Made by a program: the position numbers and the translations under genes. From Prorocentrum cordatum (Eukaryota > Sar > Dinophyceae > Prorocentrales > Prorocentraceae), in assembly GCA_963575745.1 (NCBI GenBank), contig CAUYUJ010011559.1:1-62500 (forward strand): a stretch of DNA of 62,500 nt. The letters are read 5' to 3'. Numbering within the stretch: position 1 is the stretch's first letter; each line of letters begins with the position of its first letter. The notes under the pieces were generated by a model. It was given only the letters and a program-made list of their open reading frames with translations. It ran no database searches and was not told where the DNA came from. This document shows, piece by piece, positions 29,808 to 39,064 of the stretch.

Positions 29808-30383
29808 TCAGGGGGCGAGTAAGACGCTGAAGCACAGGATCAAGACGCAAAAGGACAGGTCGAACACGCCGAAGCCGTGGAAGACCAGGAGAGACTGGCC
29901 AGCGCGCAGCGCCAAAATGGCGGAGCAACTGATGCCCAACGACTCGACGGACAAGACCACGCCCACGAGGAAGACGAAGACCACGGCCGCGAAGTCGAGG
30001 AAGGCGAACGTGCAGGGTGCAGGCGCTCGACGGAAGTACCGGACCGCCAGTGGAGGGAGGGCGGAAAGGCGGCGCAGGCAGCACCGACAGCGACGGCTGG
30101 GTGCAGGGCAGCAGCATCGCCAAGCACGTGGGGGCGAGCACGCCCGGCGCGGGGGGAACGCGCGAGCGGCACGCGGCGCGGCACCAGCCAGCCGAGGGCC
30201 CAACGGCGAGCCCCCCGAGGGGCGAGCAGCGCGCCCTGGGCGAACGGCGAGGCCGACCAGGGAAAGCCGGCACCCAGGAGGGCGGATGGCAATCGCTCCT
30301 GGGGATGGTCTGGTGGGGATACGCGCAGCGCCAAGAGTATAGAGAGGGAGAGGCGAACGTTCCCCTATTCGGCACATCGACAT
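29808..30383 (-). other. 191-codon minus frame with hydrophobic C-terminus, unrecognised
   Basis: The frame starts at an ATG at 30383 and stops with TGA at 29810-29808. The first two thirds are Arg/Pro/Ala-rich and look like composition artefact. The last ~70 residues are strongly hydrophobic, with runs such as F-A-A-V-V-F-V-F-L-V-G-V-V-L and S-F-C-V-L-I-L-C-F-S-V-L-L, enough for two or three membrane spans. The opposite strand reads as Lys/Thr/Arg-rich over the same bases, so the hydrophobicity could be the complement of a charged coding strand. No start context, homologue or neighbour supports a gene. Confidence 0.2.
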
Positions 30384-30558
30384 TGGGTGGAAGGCGGGGA
30401 GGGGGGGGGTCTGGCTCTGGACCTCCGCTTAGTGCGAGTGTTTGCAAAAGTGCGCCCCATGGGGGAGGCCCCACCTGCTCGAAGCAGGCGCCAAAGACAG
30501 CCAAAATCTACTCCGTGGGGGGGTGGGGGAGGGGGGGTGCGAGGGCCCGCGCCGATCG
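30358..30558. repeat. Dispersed ~205-bp repeat, copy 1
   Basis: ACGTTCCCCTATTCGGC, GGGGGGGTCTGGCTC, then CCACCTGCTCGAAGCAGGC and AGGGCCCGCGCCGATCG align in order with 53062-53268. The ATCGCTCGGACG element follows exactly at the GATCG that ends the shared stretch. Confidence 0.8.
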
Positions 30559-30687
30559 CTCGCCATCGCTCGGACGTCCATTCCCTGTTTTTTTACAGTT
30601 TCGTGCGTGTTTTTTTCGCCAAATGATCAAGGATGCTCCTCGATGGCCCTCGCCGAAGGAAAAACGCACACGCCCGAGCAATGCCAA
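30559..30687. mobile_element. ATCGCTCGGACG MITE-like element, copy c
   Basis: Left end CTCGCCATCGCTCGGACGTC, right end CGCCCGAGCAATGCCAA, with the family interior (CGCCAAATGATCAAGGATGC, CTCCTCGATGG). GATCG lies at 30554-30558 and again at 30688-30692. The related sequence at 53260-53270 has GCGCCGATCGG without the element, as expected of an unoccupied site. Confidence 0.85.
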
Positions 30688-30692
30688 GATCG

Positions 30693-31145
30693 GAGAGCGA
30701 GAAGAAGAAGAAGAAGAAGAAGAAGAAGAGAGAGAGAGAGAAGCTCCTGACGCGAGAAACTCATTGACGCATGGCTCGGCTCTTGAGCCACAGGCCCGCG
30801 AGCCCGCTGACCCGCAGGCCTCCGACCCACGGGCCGGGCACGATGGCGCGGCCCCTCCACGAGTTCGCTGCTTGCGGGGGGGGGGGGGTCGGCGAGAGAG
30901 GCCTCTTGAACAAATCACAGGGAAAGAGAGAGAGAGAGAGAGAGAAACAAAAAATATAGAGAGGGATAAACAGAAACGAAGAGAGAGAGAGAGAGGGAGC
31001 GACAAAAAGAAAGACAAACAACAAGAGAAAGAGAAAGAGAAACAAAATGAGAGAGAGAGAGAAAGAGAAACAGAGAGAGAGAGAGAGAGATAAAGAAAGA
31101 GAGAGAGAGAGAGAGAAACAAAAAAAACAAAAAAAAGAGAAAGAT
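30693..31145. repeat. GAA and GA microsatellites
   Basis: (GAA)n at about 30700-30730; GAGAGA/AAACAAAGAGA purine tracts from about 30925 to 31142, with GC-rich spacer between. Confidence 0.95.
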
Positions 31146-31372
31146 ATTGGGAACAAGGCAACAACATCGCCGGCGAGCGAGGGGGGGAAGTGGGACGGGG
31201 CGGCCCTTCTCAGGAGGCTGGGAAGTCCCCGGGCCTGAGGAGAGAAGTGTTCTCTAAGCCCTCCTGGGAGACACAACGGACTTCTAGGAAGGCGCAAGGG
31301 CTTCCAAGAAGCCCGGCCACCCTCTGAGAATGCCTTCTCCTTCTCACTCCCCCCCTCGCCCACCACCAACAC
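31146..31372. repeat. Spacer with CTTCT-rich fragment related to 21166/22310
   Basis: GACTTCTAGGAAGGCGCAAG then GGCTTCCAAGAAGCCCGG (31270-31312) resembles an arm of the CTTCTTAGAAGGCG palindromic elements; the partner arm is not clear. A further CTTCTCAGAAGG-rich relative is near 41170-41300. Confidence 0.5.
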
Positions 31373-31561
31373 ACGGCAGGTTCGTGTCGCGACGACCCGG
31401 CGATGGTTTCTGACGCCGCGTGGATCGTTCGACCTTGCAGGATCGGCGGCTCTTCGATCGCCCAATCGTTTCATGTTGGTCGACTCTGGGCCACTGGCGG
31501 CCTTCAGCCTTGAACGCCCGCGGCGGGGTCGACGAGGGCCGACACGACGCGAACCTACCGT
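31373..31561. mobile_element. ACGGCAGGT TIR element, copy 2
   Basis: Left end ACGGCAGGTTCGTGTCGC and right end CGACACGACGCGAACCTACCGT are inverted. The interior shares CGCGTGGATCGTTCGACCTT-like and GACTCTGGGCC words with 19928-20118. 189 bp; no target duplication evident at this copy. Confidence 0.8.
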
Positions 31562-31780
31562 GGACAAAAAGAGACGGGGCCCGGGCGGCGGCCTGGGCTG
31601 CAGCCGCCTGGCGCAGAAGCCAGACCCTGTACACCGCAAACCCGGCCGCGGCCGCGCCGCCGCCCAGCACGACGCCGCCAGCCTGCCGCCCACGGGGCGG
31701 CCCCGCGGAGGCGAAGAGGAGTCGAGAAGGCAAGAGGTTGTGGTGACGATCGGGGAAGGCGGTGGTGGTGGTGATGATGT
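31562..31780. other. GC-rich spacer, nothing recognised
   Basis: Short GC-rich interval with open frames on both strands and no identifiable content. Confidence 0.4.
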
Positions 31781-32002
31781 TAGGAGGCAGCTGCTGGGAG
31801 GTCTTCGTCGGAAAGATGAAGGAGGACTAGGCCCCAGTGGGGGGCTGTTACGCCAGCTTGGGCCTCGGATAAAGCGAGATTAAGCCGGACTAGGCGAGGT
31901 TGAGCCGGATGTTGCGGGATGAAGCCAGATCCAGCGGGATTAGGCCGGATTTCGGACCAGGGCAAAAACAGAATTGGACCTCCCGAGAGCTGTGTCCGAA
32001 AC
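31781..32002 (+). repeat. Dispersed ~220-bp element with conserved coding tail, copy 2
   Basis: TAGGAGGCAGCTGCTGGGAG opens it. The frame L-G-G-S-C-W-E-V-F-V-G-K-M-K-E-D then TAG matches copies 1 and 3 in sequence and stop position. GGCCCCAGTGGGGGGCTGTT, GATTAAGCCGGA-type units and TTTCGGACCAGGGCAAA follow, as in the other copies. Confidence 0.75.
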
Positions 32003-32224
32003 GATGAGGTGGAGGTGATGCTGGTGGGGGATCAGGCAAGAGGGAGCGGGCAGGCAAGAAGGGGATGATGATGGTGGTGGTGCTGACCACGTGCCATCGA
32101 GGGGAACGAGCGATGACGCAGTCATAAGATTTCCCGGGGCCCGCGCGGATTCAGCGAAGAGGGGCGAGCAGGCAAGAAGGGGGATGATGATGGTGGTGGT
32201 GACCATGATCGGGTGCCATGCAGG
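32003..32224. repeat. ~120-bp direct repeat with GATGATGATGGTGGTGGTG
   Basis: GCAGGCAAGAAGGGG then ATGATGATGGTGGTGGTG occurs at about 32052 and 32172, 120 bp apart, each followed by a GGTGCCAT-like word. GGGGAACGAGCGATGACGCA at 32099 recurs in changed form at 32392. Confidence 0.75.
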
Positions 32225-32397
32225 GAACTGAAGGGGAACTGGGACACACAAATAAATATACACAAATAAAAGGATCCCCCATATTTTCCCATATTTTCTG
32301 GGTTTTTGTCTACCCCCCCCCCTTCCCATATTTTCCCATATTTTCTGGGGAATCGAGGATTAATTGTGTCTGTGTGTTTCTTTTCCTCCTGGGGAAC
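32225..32397. repeat. Dispersed CCCATATTTTC element, copy 2
   Basis: TGAAGGGGAACTGGGACACA, two separate pairs of CCCATATTTTCCCATATTTT, a C-run, ATTAATTGTGTCTGTGTG and CTTTTCCTCCTGG. Longer than copy 1 because the ATTTTCCC pair is duplicated. Confidence 0.85.
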
Positions 32398-32416
32398 GAG
32401 CGACGACATAGTCATA

Positions 32417-32557
32417 AACTTTCCGAGGTCCGCGCGGATCTGTCGGGTCGACTCTGGAGCCCCCCGGCGGCGCCTCGGGCGCCGCCCCCGGCGCGCTCCG
32501 CTCGCCGGGGAGGGGGGTCCAGCGCCGATCCCAGAGATCCGTGCGGACCTCCGAAAT
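32417..32557. mobile_element. Foldback element with central hairpin, copy 2
   Basis: Left end ACTTTCCGAGGTCCGCGCGG and right end CCGTGCGGACCTCCGAAAT are inverted, and the centre forms GGCGGCGCC, TCG loop, GGCGCCGCC. Architecture and end sequences match 12708-12850. A half copy (right arm only) lies at 41545-41625. Confidence 0.87.
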
Positions 32558-33309
32558 GGCAAACGTATGGCATGATTTGTTCGCCGAGGTGCTGGTGATG
32601 ATGATCAGGTGCCATTCAGCGAAGGAAAAACGTTGTTCGACGCACTCGCGATGCTGGTGAGGAGAGGGAGGGGGAAGGAACAGGAAGGGTGGCATGGCGA
32701 AGGAGGGCGAGGCGAACGTAGGGAAGAGGGTCAGGGAGGAGGGACGAGGGGAGAGGGAGGCGCGGGGAGAAGGAGGAGGCGGAGAACGAAGACGCAGAAA
32801 GGAGGAATAACGAGGTGGGACAGGGGGAGCAGGACTGCGGACTGCATTAAAAAAATGGTTGTTGTTGGGTGCACGTTGCTTCGCATAAAAGTTGCATTGC
32901 GATGCTTCGCATTACGTCGCATTGGTTTGCATGTGCTGTCCGCCGAATACCAGGTCTATACTTGGCGCCAATGCTATCTTCAGAAAAGATCGGAGCATGT
33001 GAAAACATTGTACAATTACCCAATACTGCGTGAGGCCTCACACGCAGATGTGAACTGGGAGATACCGTGCCCGATTGGAAATGGTATCCGTTCAGACTTC
33101 GCGCTGGTTAGAATCTGTATCTGTTGGGTGGGTTCGGCACCGTTGGCTGGGATTCGACCCAAGCGCGGTATCCCCCTCCCGGCCCGGCCCACCCGTATCA
33201 TCTGAAGCTGTCTGCGGGGGGAGGGCGTCGCAGATAGGGAGTGTCTGCAATGTGCGCTAGTGCGTTCGCGAGCACAAGACACAGTTGCGCCTCCAGCCTT
33301 CGCACCCTC
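32558..33309. other. Mixed region, nothing recognised
   Basis: Purine-rich 32650-32800, then balanced sequence. Repeated TTGCATTGCG/GCATTACGTCGCATT words at 32880-32925 and a near-perfect small palindrome CTGCGTGAGGCCTCACACGC at 33010-33031. No gene or RNA recognised. Confidence 0.45.
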
Positions 33310-33713
33310 AATTCCTCTCTCTCTCTCTCGCTCTGTACATACAGATATGTGTATATGGATACCTCTTTTTCTACACGTCTCTCTCTCTCTCTATACGTGT
33401 GTGTGTGTGTGTGTCACTCTGCGTTATGTCTTTGTCTCTCTCTCTCTCTCTCTCTTTCTCCTGTTCCCTAGCTCTATGCCTATCTCTCTCTATCTCTCGA
33501 TATCCCTCTCACTCAGATGTTCGATTCGTGCCCCGTTGTATAGATCTCTCTCTCTCTCTCCCCCCTTCTCTCTGTCTCTTTGTTATCTCTCTCTCTCTCT
33601 CTTTCTCTCCCCCTTTCTCTCTTTCTCTCTCTCTCTCTCTCCACTCCTTTGAGTTTGTTTGGTGAGCCCTCCATCTCAGTTGCTCTCTCTCTCTCTCTCT
33701 CTCCCCCCCCCCC

Positions 33714-33752
<39 letters not shown>

Positions 33753-33765
33753 TCTGTACATATAT
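33310..33765. repeat. CT microsatellite, ~450 bp
   Basis: TCTCTCTC runs interrupted by short words and a (TG)n stretch near 33398-33415. Leu/Ser-rich plus and Arg/Glu-rich minus frames are artefacts. Confidence 0.97.
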
Positions 33766-34480
33766 GTATGTATGTATGAACGAGGAAACGAACGGTCATT
33801 CGCTGTCCCTTGATGCGGGTCTGCACTGGGGTTACGCGATGCAGATTGTTGTTGCGTTGTTGCCGCCTGTTGATGCTGTCACTTCTAAAGATAATTGTTG
33901 TTGATGCCCCCCTTGGGTGCCCATTGTGGGTTTTTAAAAGCAAGTGCTCCTCCCAGCGATCGCATTTTATGTATTGCAAGAGAAAAGATTGGACCTCATA
34001 TTGTGTCGTTGGCAAGCGAGTTACAACATCAGCGGCTCCCGCCGGAAATAATTCATACCAAATCGCGCTCTTGCGCAGGACTTCCTCGCAATGTATGCAA
34101 GAATCGCGCTCTCGCGTGGTACTTCCTTGCAGTGTATTCAGACGCCGCGCCCTCGACCCACAAGAATCCCGCTCTCGCCATGGCCATTATCACGATTTAC
34201 TTGGGAATCGCACTATCGCCCGAGCCTTCCTCGCGATACATGCAGGACTCACGCTTCAACAACCCGCCTGCTCAACCTCGCCGCCTGTGCCCTCCTTCAC
34301 GACCCGCTCGTTAGGGTTTGACCGCCCGATCTGCCCGTCTGCTTCTGCGACGTGGGTTCTGTTCCTGGCCCCCTCCTCCTGATCTCTCTCGTGCGCCACC
34401 CTTCTCCCCCCATCTTGGCCGGGTATCGCAAGTCTGGGACACTTGTGTTCAATGGCACGCGGGCAGATAAGAGCGAACAA
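33766..34480. repeat. Mixed region with ~60-bp degenerate direct repeats
   Basis: GATGCAGATTGTTGTTGCG near 33840 resembles 10697-10718. Between about 34040 and 34255, AATCGCGCTCTTGCG, AATCGCGCTCTCGCG, AATCCCGCTCTCGCC and AATCGCACTATCGCC recur, three of them followed by a CTTCCT(C/T)GC word, as a degenerate tandem. Confidence 0.6.
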
Positions 34481-34755
34481 TCGTAAAAGTATCACTGTTG
34501 TTGTCGTCGTCCCACTCGCGACCTGGCCCACGACACAAACGCGATCCGCCAGCGGCCCACCCACGACCCACCCGCGTCCCACCCCCGACTCGACCGCGAC
34601 TCACCAGCGACCCACCTGCGGCCCACCCACCCACCCGCGACCCACCCGCGACCCACCCCGCGACCCGCCCGCTATCCGCCCGCGACCAACCCGCGCCCAA
34701 CCCCGCGCCCCCCCCCTGGCTCTTATCCCCAACTGCGGATTGCTATACGAATGTG

Positions 34756-34760
<5 letters not shown>
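34481..34760. repeat. Dispersed repeat with CGACCCACC minisatellite, copy 2
   Basis: TTGTTGTCGTCGTCCCACTC leads into CCACCCGCGACCCACC-type units from about 34545 to 34720, then a C-run and CCCCAACTGCGG. The order matches 10641-10880. Confidence 0.75.
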
Positions 34761-34787
<27 letters not shown>

Positions 34788-35076
34788 TACACGCGCATTT
34801 GTGTGTATTCCTCTCTCCCTCCCTCCGTCCCTCTCTCTCTCTATTTACTCACACGTTTCCTTGTCCTCCTCCTCCTCCTCCTCTTCTTCCTCCTCCTCCT
34901 CCGCATCCTCCGATCACTCCTCCCTTTCCTCCCTGGGCTCCCTTGCACCCCCCCCGTTTCGACATCTCACTCCTCCGCCTCCTCCTCCTCTTCCTCCTCC
35001 TCCTCCTCGTCCTCCTCCTCCCCCTTTCCAGCCCCCTCTTCGTCATCCTCCGCTCCCCTCCCCCTCTCCACCTCCT
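34761..35076. repeat. TA, GA and TCC microsatellites
   Basis: (TA)n at about 34757-34774, (GA)n to 34788, CT-rich to 34850, then TCC/CTC tracts at 34866-35070. Confidence 0.95.
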
Positions 35077-35600
35077 CCCTGTCCCGTCTGCCGTCCTCCA
35101 TGCATCCCTCCCTCCGTCACTCCGCCCCTCGGCGCCGCACCCTCCGCAATAATTCCCCCGCCGCTCTCTCTCTCTCTCATTCATGTCTCCTCCCGTCCAC
35201 TTCATCCGAGCCTTCTCCCTTACCCCCCGTGCGCATGACCAGCAGCAAAGCTACTGAGAAGATGGGCAACGCTCCGGGCCCCAGCTCCCCTCCATGGGGC
35301 CAGCGACGCTGCCAGAGCTGATCTTGGCGCACGAACCTCTGTCCACCCGCACGAGGAGGGGGGGGGGACGACCTGCTTGACCGGCTGCTGCTGGCTCCTC
35401 CTCACATGCTCCCTCTTCTCCTCTCCGTCCCCCTTCTCACCCTCATCTCTCCTCCTCCTCCTCCTCCTCCTCCTCCTCCTCCTCCTCCTCATCCTCCCCC
35501 TCCTCCTCCTCCTCTCGTCGCTGCCAAGGCTGATGCACCTCCTCATCCATCTCCTGATCACGGGTGTGTGCGGCGAGAAGTGGCCTGGAGTGGGAGAGCG
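35077..35600. repeat. Spacer with TCC tract
   Basis: A TCC/CTC tract at about 35450-35520. Flanking sequence has no recognised gene. Confidence 0.7.
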
Positions 35601-35860
35601 GCGACGACCCAAGTCCATGCTGGGACTGGAATGGGTGAGATGATGTGGGCAGTGGCAGGTGTGGTGCGCGTCAAGAGCACGGGCCGAGCGGGCACGAGAT
35701 GGGAAAGGAAGTGTGAGGACGGCGAAGCAACACCTGGCCCGACGACCCCAGCCCCTACTGGGACTGGGGTGTTTGAGAATGTGGGCAGTTAGCAGCTGTG
35801 ATGCGCCTCACGAACATATGGTTCGAGCGGGGGGGGGCGACGCGAAAGGAACGTACCATG
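35601..35860. repeat. ~140-bp diverged direct duplication
   Basis: TGGGACTGGAATGGG, GATGTGGGCAGTGGCAG, GGTGCGCGTCA and GAGCGGGCACGA (35620-35700) recur in order at about 35757-35835 as TGGGACTGGGGTG, AATGTGGGCAGTTAGCAG, GATGCGCCTCA and GAGCGGGGGGGG. Confidence 0.7.
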
Positions 35861-36711
35861 GATCATCAGCTTCATGCTAAAGGGGTGGCAGGGACCTCCA
35901 CAGCTACAAGGCTAAGACCAGTGTGCTCGACATTGGGTTGGCGCTGGCTTCGGAACAGGCTGGTGCACACAGCTGGGGCATGCGCCAACTCGTGTCTTTC
36001 ATCAGCTCAGCTACGGTGCTGCAATCAGCTCGTGCGGGCCAAGCGACAAAAAGGCTGCTGTCGTGCTGCCGCGTCGCCCAAGGACGGCCTGGGGGTAGGT
36101 GGTCAGTATTCGCTAGACCCGTAGGAGACTCGCTGGCCTCAGGAGTCGTCGTAAGGCTAGTGCCATGCTATATCGTCGATGTCTTCGTCCTCCTCCTCAT
36201 CCTCAGCCGCCTCATCCTGGTCCTCTTGTTCCTCCTCGTGATCCTCCTCCTCCTGCTCCTCCTCCTCCTCCTTCTCCTCCTCCTCAGTATGCGTCTCCTC
36301 CTCCTCGTTCTCGCCCTCAGTCATAACGCGAGGATGTCAGTAGAGGCCTCCAAAATGGAGTCGGAGCAGACAGAGTCGGAGGTTCGCACCGCATCGTCGA
36401 TGCACCGCCGTCGCATCGGCGACGTCGTTTCGGAGAAAATCGGGCTCCACATCGACCCGCACCAACGCTGTCGGCGATGCGGCGTGATCCTCCGAGCCTA
36501 TCTACTCGGACCCAGTCTTAGGTCGGGCGTGTCCCCCTACAGGCCGATCTCGGAAAAAAAACACGAAACATACCCAACCAATATTTCAAACATCAGCACC
36601 AATAGTAGAAGGCTCGTCCCCAGACTAGTTGTACTTTGGCCATCTTCAACAATTCCTCCTGTATAGGGTGACACGACACGCCCGACTCAAACCCAGTCGG
36701 GGGAGGTGGAT
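35861..36711. other. Mixed region with CTC tract, no gene recognised
   Basis: CTC/TCC tract at 36190-36300. Downstream a plus-strand frame to a TAG at 36664 has balanced composition, including C-R-R-C-G near 36466, but no recognisable domain. GGTCGGGCGTGTCCCCCTAC near 36523 resembles 39774. Confidence 0.35.
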
Positions 36712-36948
36712 GTGCACATTGGATGCTCGTTCTGGGGACCTTCCTGGAGCCACTCGCCCCACTCGTGCGTCGAAGCTGCGTCGAACGTCAGTCGATTTGG
36801 GTCGACCCTGAGTCGAACCTGAGTCGAACCTGAGTCGAACCTGAGTCGAACTCGAAGTCGAACTTGAGTCGAACTTGAGTCGAACTTGGGTCGAACAGAT
36901 CCGTTAGGTGGGCTCCAGGAAGGTCCCCGAAGCGAGCATCGAGTGCAC
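36712..36948. mobile_element. Foldback element with TCGAACCTGAG minisatellite in the loop
   Basis: Arms GTGCAC, ATGCTCGTTC and GGGGACCTTCCTGGAGCC (36712-36750) and their inverse (36911-36948). Between them GAGTCGAACCT/GAGTCGAACTT repeats about ten times (36795-36897). No coding capacity. Confidence 0.87.
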
Positions 36949-37585
36949 AGGCGTCGTCCTCCGCCCCCCGCGGGCGGGGGGGGGGGGCGCGTCAGAGAGG
37001 GTGGCCGGCCCCGGAGGTCACCGCCCGACGCCCGGCCGCGAGGGGGCGGGCAGGAGCACGGGCACGGGGGGGAGAGTGGAGCATCCTCCTCCTCCTCCCT
37101 CCTCCCTCCTCCCTTCTCCTCCTCCCTCCTCCTCCTCCTCCTCCTCCTCCTCCGCCCTCCTCCCTCCGCCTCCTCCTCCTCTCCTCCTCTCCTCCTCCTC
37201 CTCTCCTCCCTCCTCCTCCCTCCTTCTCCTCCTCCTCCTCCTCCTCCTCCTCCTCCTCCTCAGGGAGGGGAGGAAGGGACGGAGGCCCATGCAGGATCGC
37301 GTCGTAACAACAAAAAAAAAACGGGAGCGGTTTTTGGCAATTTTCGGCCTCGGGGGCCCTCGCCTGGCCTCGGAGGAGGGAGGAGGGAGGAGGAAGGAGG
37401 AGGAGGAGGATGAGGAGGAGGAGGAGGAGGAGGAGAAGGAGGAGGAGCAGGAGGAGGAGGAGGAGCAGGAGAGAGGAGGAGGAGGAGGAGGAGGAGGAGG
37501 AGTAGGAGGAGCAGGAGGAGGAGGAGCAGGAGGAGGGAGGAGGAGGAGGAGGAGGAGGAGGAGGAGGAGGAGGAGGAGGAACAGG
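36949..37585. repeat. TCC tract facing a GGA tract
   Basis: Pyrimidine-rich CTCCTC from about 37082 to 37262 and purine-rich GGAGGA from about 37375 to 37580, 110 bp apart on the same strand, so they are mutually complementary. A G-run lies at 36977-36988. Confidence 0.95.
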
Positions 37586-37963
37586 ACTACTACGAATGCG
37601 CCTCGGCGGGCCGTCCACGGCCAGAAAACAAACGATGTCTCGAAAGGCTCCCTCTTCAGAGCCCGAACCCGCGGATTCTGCATCCGACGGCGGAGAAGTC
37701 CCCTTCTCGCGCCGGCGCGCCCCGAGCGCAGCCACCCAGCCCCCTCGGCCTCCCGACGAAGCCCGAAACGAGACAGAATGTACTCTCGAGTGGGCGGTTG
37801 GCGCGGGAGGCTGCGCCCGCCGGCACTGTGGCCGCGGGCGGGCTCTGTCTCCACGGCCCCGCGGACGATTCGGTTCTCGGCGCGCCCTTGGCCCAGAAGG
37901 AGCGCTGCAAGACGAAGTCGGTCGTCGCGCGGGGGCGCGGTTGGCACCTCGAGGCGTCCAGTG
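37586..37963. other. GC-rich spacer, nothing recognised
   Basis: Frames open on both strands; composition typical of GC-rich junk. The end abuts the dispersed CCCATATTTTC element. Confidence 0.4.
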
Positions 37964-38118
37964 TTGAAGGGGCCCCAAGACACACAAATAAATACACACC
38001 ATTTTCCCATATTTCCTGGGTTTTTGTCTTCCCCCCCCCACTTCCCATGTTTTCCCATATTTTCGGGGGAATCGACGATTGATTGTGTCTGTGTGTTTCT
38101 TTCCCTCCTGAAGTGTTT
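37964..38118. repeat. Dispersed CCCATATTTTC element, copy 3
   Basis: TGAAGGGGCCCCAAGACACA, AATAAATACACACC, TTTCCCATATTTCCTGGG, a C-run, CCCATGTTTTCCCATATTTT, ATTGATTGTGTCTGTGTG, TTCCCTCCTG. Block order as in copies 1 and 2. Confidence 0.85.
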
Positions 38119-38863
38119 GCGGTTGGTCCTATGATGGGGGTATTCCCGTTTGGCCACCCGGCGGAGCTGCTCCTGAGCTCCGTGGCCAGCCTGCGCTCCA
38201 AGGCTCGGCCCTTGCAGGACCTTCCCCGGGTTGGCCCCTGCGAGACCCCCATCCACATCTGAAGCAAAAGAGAAAGAGTGCGCTCGGGCGATTGCGTGAC
38301 GGTCGTTTTGACCTGCCTGCGCCCTGCGATTCGAAATGCGCAGCTGCCGTCACTGCGCCAATCGTGGGGCCAATCGAGCTCTAGAATCGCAGCGGCAGGC
38401 ACGCGCACGGCGTCAGGGCCCACGGCGGGCGGCGCCGCAGAAGCTGGCTCGATCCCCGTGGTCTGCGCCGTGCTGTGACTCCCTGGCCCCCGCCAGGACG
38501 CCGTGGTCTGCGTCGGGCGCCGGCGCGCCAGCGGCTGCAGCGTGCGCCTGGCCACTCCAGCGCCCAGCCTCCAAGACAGCACAGGACGCGCAGCGCGCGG
38601 GGCTACCCCAGCTCCGCCCGACCCCCGCAGCGCGGGAGGCCCTGCGCGGCGGCAAGGGCCTACATCGAGTAACGGGGTGGGGCAAGCGAACACCGAGGGC
38701 TGCACGGCGACGCTGCGCCTCCGCAGTGGCGTGGAGCCCACACCAAAGGCCGAGGCCGTGGAGCTCGGCACCCGCCTTCGCGAGGGCGTCGGCGTGCAGG
38801 GTGGGCCCGCCTGTCCGCCGACGAGGTGCGCCCGGCATCCACCTTCGGGAGCGGCCAAAGACT
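38119..38863 (-). pseudogene. Possible retroelement RNase H-like remnant (weak)
   Basis: On the minus strand a 184-codon frame (38964-38413) contains H-A-D-A-L-A-K-A-G-A-E-L-H at about 38796-38758. This resembles the A-D-x-L-A-K-x-G-A-x-x-H segment common near the end of LINE-encoded RNase H domains. No DEDD-type catalytic pattern can be followed, and other minus frames are open too. If real it is a decayed piece of a second LINE. Could be chance in GC-rich sequence. Confidence 0.2.
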
Positions 38864-39064
38864 GAAGGCCCAGAGATTGACACCAACACCAATTTCGGCG
38901 GTTTGCCTCCACCGAGGGAAGAAGATCCCGATCTCGGCGATGGTGGTAATATTCTGGCTTCCAAGGTGGCCGAACTATTACCACCAACACCGAAAATCTA
39001 GGATCACCTTCCCCCTGTGGAGGCAACCCCCTGTCTTGGTGTTGGTGCCAATTTCCAGGCCTCC
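38864..39064. mobile_element. ~200-bp near-complete palindrome
   Basis: Left arm 38864-38912 (AGGCCCAGAGATTGACACCA, ACACCAATTTC, GTTTGCCTCCAC) and right arm 39016-39064 (GTGGAGGCAACCCCC, TTGGTGTTGGTGCCAATTTC, CAGGCCTCC) are inverted. An inner pair, GATGGTGGTAATA against TATTACCACCAACACC, continues the palindrome to a ~25-nt loop. No coding capacity. Confidence 0.88.

Noticed and set aside
30928-31142. Charged coiled-coil protein (Glu/Arg/Lys-rich)
   Set aside because: GA-rich microsatellite, open in several frames on the plus strand and Leu/Ser-rich on the minus strand.
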